Part shown: positions 58,915 through 64,000 of the stretch, one piece after another | Layout: each line of letters opens with the position of its first letter | How positions within the stretch are numbered: the first letter of the stretch is position 1 | Source of the DNA: Novosphingobium pokkalii | GTDB lineage: Bacteria; Pseudomonadota; Alphaproteobacteria; Sphingomonadales; Sphingomonadaceae | Direction of reading: 5' to 3' | Assembly (NCBI RefSeq): GCF_014652855.1 | Contig: NZ_BMZP01000021.1 | Span: 1 to 64,000 of the forward strand | DNA length: 64,000 nt | Notes under the pieces: generated by a model | The model's input: the letters and a program-made list of their open reading frames with translations, nothing else | Database searches by the model: none | What the model was told of the DNA's origin: nothing | Made by a program: the position numbers and the translations under genes

Positions 58915-60429
58915 ATGAGCATCAACCCTAATCTGGATCGGGCGATGGCGCAGCCGGACGATGCGCTGGCGATCTGGTTCGAGGGCACCAGCCATAGCTG
59001 GCGCGAGGTACGCGGCTTCGGCGATGCGCTCGAGGCCATTCTGGCCGCCAAAGGCGTGAGCGCGGGGCTGCCGATCGGCATCGTCTGCCGCAACAACCCT
59101 CCCCATGCCGCAGCACTGCTCTCGGCGGCGCGGAGCGACCGGCCGGTAGTGATGATTTATACACTGCAATCGCTGGAAGGCGTTGCCAACGACATCCGCA
59201 AACTGGGGCTCGCCGCGGTCGTCGCGCTGGCGGAAGACTGGACCGAGCAGGCGATCGATGCCGCCCGCGAGGCGGGGACGATCGGCATTAGCTGCACGGA
59301 CCGCGCCAGCCTGAACCTATCGGTCATTCCGGGCCTCGATGTGCTCGGGGCATCGCACCAGGCGCGCGAACCGCAGCCGATGTCGATTTCCGTGCTGTCC
59401 AGCGGCACGACGGGCAAGCCCAAGCTGGTGGAGGTCAGCGCGCAAATCTTCAGCCGTGCGCTGGCGACGATGTCGGTCTCCGACGTGCCCGGCGTCCCGG
59501 TCCGCCCCAATCTTGCGTTCACGCCGATCAGCAATATCAGCGGCCTGATCCAGTTTCTCGGCAGCATTGCGCGCGGCGGCTGCGTCTATCTGCTCGAACG
59601 CTTCGAGATGGAAAGCTGGCTGACGGCACTCGACGTCTGCGCCCCCGATACGCTCATCATGTTCGCACCGATGATCCACGCCTTTCTTGAAAAGGAAGTG
59701 CCCAAGGAGCGTTTTGGCAGCCTGCGCGCCGTGTTCGGCGGCGCCGGGCCCCTCGCACCGGAGGTCCAACAGGCCTTCGAGGCGCGCTACGGCATCCCGA
59801 TTTATTGGGGCTATGGCTGCACTGAAATCGCCGGGACCGCAGCAAGCTGGAGCCCCGCGCTTGCGCAAGAGTTCGGTTCGACCAAGGCCGGCAGCGCAGG
59901 CCGTGCCATCCCGGGCGTCGAGCTACGCGTGGTGGATCCGGAAACCGGCGCCGAAGTGCCGCGCGGCGAAACCGGGCTGCTCGAAGCGCGCGTCGCGCTC
60001 GTCGGACCGGACTGGATCCGCACCACCGATCTCGCGGCGATCGACGCGGACGATTTCCTGTTCCTGCGCGGCCGTGCGGATCAGGCGATCAACCGCGGCG
60101 GCTTCAAGATCCTGCCGGAGAACATCGCGAACGCGGCCGAGGAGCATACTTCGGTGCGCGACGCCGTCGCCTTTGGCATCCCCGATGCGCGGCTGGGACA
60201 GGTGCCGGTGGTGGCCATCCAGCCGCTCGACGGTGCGACGGTAACCGAAGCCGAGGTGATTGCCTTCCTGCGGACGAAGCTCGCGGCCTATGCCGTGCCG
60301 ACCCGGGTGCTGGTGATGGCGGAGATACCACGCACCGGTGCCCTCAAACCCGACCTGCCGAAGCTGAAGAGCGCAGCCACGCAATCGTCCGGATTGCCGA
60401 TCGTCGCAACTCAGCAAGGGCGTTGTTAA
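58915..60429 (+). CDS. acyl-CoA synthetase (AMP-forming), variant A10 motif
   Basis: This 504-residue ANL-superfamily ligase has the P-loop LSSGTTGKPKL, IYWGYGCTEIAGTAA and ADQAINRGGFKILPENIANA. The C-terminal catalytic motif reads IPRTGALKPDLPKL, where the usual TGK is TGA and the nearest Lys is two residues on. The catalytic Lys may be displaced, as in other small adenylating groups, or the enzyme may be altered. The ATG at 58915 is chosen over the ORF start inside the previous gene. It lies 37 bp after the fused dehydrogenase and 12 bp before etfB. Confidence 0.82.
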   Translation: MSINPNLDRAMAQPDDALAIWFEGTSHSWREVRGFGDALEAILAAKGVSAGLPIGIVCRNNPPHAAALLSAARSDRPVVMIYTLQSLEGVANDIRKLGLAAVVALAEDWTEQAIDAAREAGTIGISCTDRASLNLSVIPGLDVLGASHQAREPQPMSISVLSSGTTGKPKLVEVSAQIFSRALATMSVSDVPGVPVRPNLAFTPISNISGLIQFLGSIARGGCVYLLERFEMESWLTALDVCAPDTLIMFAPMIHAFLEKEVPKERFGSLRAVFGGAGPLAPEVQQAFEARYGIPIYWGYGCTEIAGTAASWSPALAQEFGSTKAGSAGRAIPGVELRVVDPETGAEVPRGETGLLEARVALVGPDWIRTTDLAAIDADDFLFLRGRADQAINRGGFKILPENIANAAEEHTSVRDAVAFGIPDARLGQVPVVAIQPLDGATVTEAEVIAFLRTKLAAYAVPTRVLVMAEIPRTGALKPDLPKLKSAATQSSGLPIVATQQGRC

Positions 60430-60441
60430 GGACCTGACCTC

Positions 60442-61188
60442 ATGAAGATTCTGGTACCCGTGAAGCGGGTGATTGACTATAATGTGAAGCCGCGCGTGAA
60501 GGCCGATGGCACGGGTGTCGATCTCGCCAACGTAAAGATGAGCATGAACCCGTTTGACGAGATCGCCGTCGAAGAGGCGATCCGGCTCAAAGAAAAGGGC
60601 ATCGCGACCGAAATCGTCGTTGCCTCGATCGGCCCGGCCAAGGCTCAGGAAACGCTGCGCACCGCGCTCGCCATGGGTGCGGACCGTGCGATCCTTGTCG
60701 CTACCGATGATGCGGTGGAACCGCTGGCGGTGGCCAAGATCCTGAAGGCCATCGCGGAGGAGGAGCAGCCGGCACTGGTGATCCTCGGCAAGCAGGCGAT
60801 CGATGACGATTCGAACCAGACCGGCCAGATGCTCGCCGCGCTGCTCGGCAGGCCGCAGGGCACCTTCGCCAACGCCGTGACGGTCGAGGGCGATAAGGTG
60901 ATCGTCGCGCGCGAAATCGATGGCGGCCTGGAAACGGTGCAGTTGGCACTACCGGCGATCATCACCACCGATCTCCGCCTCAACCAGCCGCGCTACGCTT
61001 CGCTGCCGAACATCATGAAGGCGAAATCCAAGCCGCTCGCAACCAAGGCGCCCGCCGACTATGGCGTCGACACCGCACCGCGCCTCCGGACCGTGACCGT
61101 CGCCGAACCGCCGATGCGGCAGGCCGGCATCAAGGTAGCCGATATCGACGACCTGGTGGGCAAGCTGAAGGAACTGGGCGTCGCCTGA
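60442..61188 (+). CDS. etfB: electron transfer flavoprotein beta subunit
   Basis: This 248-residue EtfB starts MKILVPVKRVIDYNVKPRVK and has the AMP-binding and partner-recognition regions KMSMNPFDEIAVEEAIRLKE, ASIGPAKAQETLRTALAMGA and GKQAIDDDSNQTGQMLAALL. EtfAB accepts electrons from acyl-CoA dehydrogenases and passes them to ETF-quinone oxidoreductase. It is in the dehydrogenase operon, 12 bp after the ligase and 79 bp before etfA. A diverged stump of another etfB lies at 14350-14408. Confidence 0.95.
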   Translation: MKILVPVKRVIDYNVKPRVKADGTGVDLANVKMSMNPFDEIAVEEAIRLKEKGIATEIVVASIGPAKAQETLRTALAMGADRAILVATDDAVEPLAVAKILKAIAEEEQPALVILGKQAIDDDSNQTGQMLAALLGRPQGTFANAVTVEGDKVIVAREIDGGLETVQLALPAIITTDLRLNQPRYASLPNIMKAKSKPLATKAPADYGVDTAPRLRTVTVAEPPMRQAGIKVADIDDLVGKLKELGVA

Positions 61189-61267
61189 AGCAAAGGGGCT
61201 CTGAGGCCGCGACCACATGCCCCTTCGCCGCTTCAAGCGATTCCGCCCGACATAGGGATACACGTAT

Positions 61268-62197
61268 ATGACTATTCTCGTTTGGATTGAGCACGACGGC
61301 ACCGCGGTCAAGGACGCGGCACTGTCGGCCGTTACCGCCGCCACGAAGCTGGGCGCGGTGCACGCCCTCGTCGCCGGCAGCAACGTCGCCGCAGTCGGCT
61401 CGGCGGCCGCGCAAATCGCAGGCGTCGACAAGGTGCTGGTGGCTGACGACGACGCTTATGCCAACGCGCTGGCCGAGAACCTGGCACCACTCATCGCCGG
61501 GCTGATGGGCGATTACGACGCGTTTGTCGCGCCGGCCACCACCACTGGCAAGAATGTCGCGCCGCGCGTTGCCGCGCTGCTGGACGTTGCGCAGGTATCG
61601 GACATCCTCTCGGTGGAAGGTCCCAAGACCTTCACGCGTCCCATCTATGCCGGCAACGCGATCGCAACCGTGGAGTCGACGGACGCCAAGCTGGTCGTCA
61701 CCGTTCGCGGTACCGCCTTTGCCAAGGCGGAGGCCCATGGGGGCAGCGCGACCGTCGAGCCGGTCGCCGGTACTGGCGACGCGGGGCTTTCGAGCTGGGT
61801 AGGGGCGGAAGTCGCCAAGAGCGAACGCCCTGAACTGACCTCCGCCAAGGTGATCGTCTCCGGGGGCCGTGCGCTGAAGGACGCCGACACGTTCCAGGGC
61901 ACGATCTTCCCGCTGGCAGACAAGCTGGGTGCCGCAGTTGGTGCGAGCCGCGCGGCGGTCGATGCAGGCTACGTGCCCAACGACTATCAGGTCGGCCAGA
62001 CCGGCAAGATCGTCGCGCCGGATGTCTATGTTGCCATCGGTATCTCGGGCGCAATCCAGCATCTGGCCGGCATGAAGGATTCGAAAGTGATCGTCGCGAT
62101 CAACAAGGATGAAGACGCGCCGATCTTCCAGGTCGCGGACATCGGCCTGGTGGCCGACCTGTTCACCGCCGTTCCGGAGATCGCCGCCAAGCTCTGA
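61268..62197 (+). CDS. etfA: electron transfer flavoprotein alpha subunit
   Basis: This 309-residue EtfA binds the FAD. It has TILVWIEHDGTAVKDAALSA at the N-terminus, then ATTTGKNVAPRVAALLD, and the C-terminal FAD domain: VIVSGGRALKDADTF, GQTGKIVAPDVYVAIGISGA and IVAINKDEDAPIFQVADIGL. It pairs with EtfB just upstream; together they serve the four dehydrogenase proteins in the window. No ETF-quinone oxidoreductase gene is visible, so that partner must be elsewhere. It runs convergent with the crotonase gene that follows. Confidence 0.95.
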   Translation: MTILVWIEHDGTAVKDAALSAVTAATKLGAVHALVAGSNVAAVGSAAAQIAGVDKVLVADDDAYANALAENLAPLIAGLMGDYDAFVAPATTTGKNVAPRVAALLDVAQVSDILSVEGPKTFTRPIYAGNAIATVESTDAKLVVTVRGTAFAKAEAHGGSATVEPVAGTGDAGLSSWVGAEVAKSERPELTSAKVIVSGGRALKDADTFQGTIFPLADKLGAAVGASRAAVDAGYVPNDYQVGQTGKIVAPDVYVAIGISGAIQHLAGMKDSKVIVAINKDEDAPIFQVADIGLVADLFTAVPEIAAKL

Positions 62198-62208
62198 AAC
62201 CGGCGTCC

Positions 62209-62244
62209 GCGCTGCCACGCCCGCGAAAGCTGGTATGGCAGCGC
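62209..62244. terminator. inverted repeat after etfA
   Basis: GCGCTGCCA (62209-62217) and TGGCAGCGC (62236-62244) form a perfect 9-bp stem with an 18-nt loop between the convergent etfA and crotonase genes. No U-run follows. Confidence 0.45.
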
Positions 62245-62250
62245 TGCGCC

Positions 62251-63042
62251 TCAACGCAGGGTATGGGGCGCCTTGGCGACCCGCCCGCGATCCAGCCGCG
62301 AGATGCGGTTGCCGATCTGGGTATATTTGTAGGCGTTCTGCACGGCCGCGGAATAGGGCAGGTCCAGCGCCTCCCACAGGGCGCGGACCGTGCCCTGCAT
62401 CGCCACGGTCGGCTTTTCGGCGATCTTCGCGGCCAGTGCCCGCGCGGTCGGCAACAACGCTTCCCGCGGCAGCACCTGCGACACCAACCCGATCCGCAAG
62501 GCGGTTTCGGCGGTGATCCGCTCGTCATTGCCCATCAGCACCATCCGCATGATTTCGCCATAGGGCATGCGATGCAGCGCCCCCACCGGCTCGCAGGCGG
62601 AGACCAGACCGAAGCTGACATGGGGATCGAAGAACTGGGCATCGTCCGAGCAGAGAATGATGTCGCTTTCGTTGAGAAGATAGAAGGCCCCACCGGCGCA
62701 CAGCCCGTGCACGGCCGTGATCACCGGCTTCCACACCAGATTCTGCTTGGGACCCAGCGACTCCCCCGGGTCCCGCTCGTCGAAGGGCATGTCCGGGCTT
62801 TCGTCGATCGAATCGACGACGTCGACACCGGTGCAGAACGCCCGATCGCCCGCCGCCGAGACGATCGCGGCGCGCAGATCGGCATCATGCTGGAAAAGCC
62901 GCCAGGCGGAATGCATCTCGTCCAGCATACGCTGGTTGAAACTGTTCATCCGCTGCGGCCGATCGAGCGTGATGGAAAGCACCCCGTCGGTGCCTTTCTC
63001 ATAGCGGATCGTCTCGAAGGAGTCGGGCTGGTAAGTTTTCAT
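62251..63042 (-). CDS. enoyl-CoA hydratase/isomerase (crotonase)
   Basis: This 263-residue crotonase has GDRAFCTGVDVVDSIDES, HGLCAGGAFYLLNESDIILC and AQFFDPHVSFGLVSACEPVG. In place of the Glu pair of hydratases it has CAGGAFYL and DPHVSFG, so it is unlikely to be a classical hydratase. DPHVSFG-type members occur as isomerases or C-C hydrolases in degradation islands. It is followed on the minus strand by other genes upstream (VOC, hydrolase), which run toward it. No island operator is seen before it in the window. Confidence 0.82.
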   Translation of the reverse strand: MKTYQPDSFETIRYEKGTDGVLSITLDRPQRMNSFNQRMLDEMHSAWRLFQHDADLRAAIVSAAGDRAFCTGVDVVDSIDESPDMPFDERDPGESLGPKQNLVWKPVITAVHGLCAGGAFYLLNESDIILCSDDAQFFDPHVSFGLVSACEPVGALHRMPYGEIMRMVLMGNDERITAETALRIGLVSQVLPREALLPTARALAAKIAEKPTVAMQGTVRALWEALDLPYSAAVQNAYKYTQIGNRISRLDRGRVAKAPHTLR

Positions 63043-63086
63043 CGAAATTCCGTGCGTGTTGAGGAAAAGGAGGGACGGCGCGTCGT

Positions 63087-63548
63087 TCAGGCAGGTGCCG
63101 CCTGCGCGGAGGGTGCGGCGGCCTCGCGAAAATTGAGCTCGAGCGTCACCCCGTTGGGATCGTTCACCAGGATTTGAACAAGGCCAAGGTGTGGAAATTC
63201 GGCAAGTCTGTATGGCAGGCCATGCTGATCGATGCGCGCCCGCATTCCGACGAGATCGTCGCAGGCAAAGGCAACATGATCCACCACGCCAGATCCAGCA
63301 TATTCGAGATCGATCGTGCTCGCCAGTTCGCCCAGCCGCTCGGCAAGCCGCGCCATTTCCCGATCGCGCTGCAACGGATCGAGCCGTACGACGTGCACCA
63401 CCGGCACCCCGGCATCATCGTACAGCCACGCCCCGCTGCCCAGCCGCCCCGGAAAGTGCCCCGACCGAAGCCCGACCACGTCCTCGTAAAAGGCGATGGT
63501 CGCCGGCAGATCGAACGTGCGGACATTCCAATGTTCCAGCCTGGGCAT
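63087..63548 (-). CDS. VOC-family (glyoxalase-fold) protein
   Basis: This 153-residue protein of the vicinal-oxygen-chelate fold has RLEHWNVRTFDLPATIAFYE, VVHVVRLDP, VVDHVAFACDDL with a metal-ligand His and NDPNGVTLELNF with the Glu. The family includes glyoxalases, ring-cleavage dioxygenases and methylmalonyl-CoA epimerases; this single-domain size does not decide. The ATG at 63548 has a very good AGGAGG before it. It lies 44 bp from the crotonase and 13 bp from the upstream hydrolase, in one operon. Confidence 0.8.
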   Translation of the reverse strand: MPRLEHWNVRTFDLPATIAFYEDVVGLRSGHFPGRLGSGAWLYDDAGVPVVHVVRLDPLQRDREMARLAERLGELASTIDLEYAGSGVVDHVAFACDDLVGMRARIDQHGLPYRLAEFPHLGLVQILVNDPNGVTLELNFREAAAPSAQAAPA

Positions 63549-63561
63549 CACGCGGCTCCTC

Positions 63562-64000
63562 CTACCAAATGCTTGGCACCTCTTGGCCTCCGACGGCGGC
63601 CGCGCCTCCCTCCTCCGGATGCGGCCGCGACAACAACCCGTTGATCGCCGCCAATAGCGCGACCGGCTGTTCGAGCAGGACATGATGATTGGCCATGGGC
63701 ACTTCCACCGGGTCGCCGCACGCCGGCATGTGACGGCGGAAACTGGCGATATGCTCGTCCGTGAGAAACGCACTGGCGCCGCCGCGGATCAGATCGACGG
63801 GTAGCCGCCGGAACGACATCTCCCGCACCATCCCCGCTCGATCGTTCGGCACGAGGGTCGCCGGATCGAACTTCCACTTCCAGCGCCCATCGTCGCCCCG
63901 AAGCACCGAATGGCGCGCGACATAGGCCAATATCTCTGGATCGACGCCCGCACTCGGCGGAATCAGCCGGTACCGCGAAAGCGCCTCGTCGAGCGTCGCA
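63562..64000 (-). CDS. alpha/beta hydrolase, 5-prime end outside window
   Basis: Only the C-terminal ~145 residues are in the window, and the frame is open to the last base. It reads EALSRYRLIPPSAGVDPEIL, then YVARHSVLRGDDGRWKWKFD, then HMPACGDPVEVPMANHHVLL. The PxANHHVLLEQP motif carries the catalytic His of alpha/beta hydrolases, and WKWKFDP is typical of the family. The nucleophile elbow must lie beyond 64000. It is upstream of the VOC gene in the same operon. Confidence 0.72.
   Translation of the reverse strand, partial: ATLDEALSRYRLIPPSAGVDPEILAYVARHSVLRGDDGRWKWKFDPATLVPNDRAGMVREMSFRRLPVDLIRGGASAFLTDEHIASFRRHMPACGDPVEVPMANHHVLLEQPVALLAAINGLLSRPHPEEGGAAAVGGQEVPSIW

Noticed and set aside
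1..64000. CRISPR arrays, tRNA or rRNA genes, riboswitches
   Set aside because: No spaced direct repeats, no tRNA-like acceptor and T-loop sequence and no rRNA sequence were noticed on reading; a formal search was not possible.

Overview
The window reads as chromosome or megaplasmid of an alphaproteobacterium, most likely a sphingomonad. The DNA is GC-rich and G/C is strongly preferred at third codon positions. A TonB-dependent receptor sits among catabolic genes, and there are many acyl-CoA dehydrogenases, crotonases, thiolases and TetR regulators, a pattern typical of Sphingobium/Novosphingobium catabolic islands. No rRNA, tRNA or CRISPR array was seen. The genus is inference; the gene families are read from the translated sequence.

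Region 1 (1-1240) is mobile scar tissue: a DUF3325 gene stump, a truncated IS3-family element and a decayed tyrosine integrase. Region 2 (1247-14321) is an uptake and cleavage cluster. It holds a FadR-type regulator, an exported DUF3237 protein, a lignostilbene-dioxygenase-like carotenoid cleavage oxygenase, a TonB receptor, an exported SnoaL-like protein, a MarR regulator and five exported esterase-type alpha/beta hydrolases. Together they suggest outer-membrane import, de-esterification and oxidative alkene cleavage of a phenolic (stilbenoid-like) ester. The substrate is inferred.

Region 3 (14350-64000) is a large beta-oxidation-style island that starts at a 20-codon etfB stump. It encodes three acyl-CoA ligases, four acyl-CoA dehydrogenase genes (one a tandem fusion like FadE34), four crotonases plus a FadJ-type fusion, three thiolases, EtfAB, a Baeyer-Villiger monooxygenase, a P450, a GMC oxidoreductase, an aldehyde dehydrogenase, three SDRs, two amidohydrolases, a family III CoA-transferase, a GST, two MFS transporters, a VOC protein and two further alpha/beta hydrolases. 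Ring hydroxylation or oxidation, lactone formation by the BVMO, lactone hydrolysis, CoA activation and beta-oxidation would fit an alicyclic, terpenoid or steroid-like substrate, but no gene fixes the compound.

The most striking signal is a repeated 16-bp palindrome, consensus TTGACA-N4-TGTCAA. It occurs in eleven copies, almost all between divergent genes or at operon heads, from 16904 to 55597, and is absent from Region 2. It doubles as a -35 hexamer. Two paralogous TetR proteins (25755-26570 and 33567-34280) have nearly identical recognition helices and each lies next to a copy, which makes them the best candidate master repressors of the island. Other oddities are two proteins whose domain order looks permuted (a crotonase and a CoA-transferase), a 47-codon ORF translationally coupled to an acyl-CoA ligase, a 100-codon ORF broken by one TGA, and a gutted TonB receptor next to a TetR-P450 pair.
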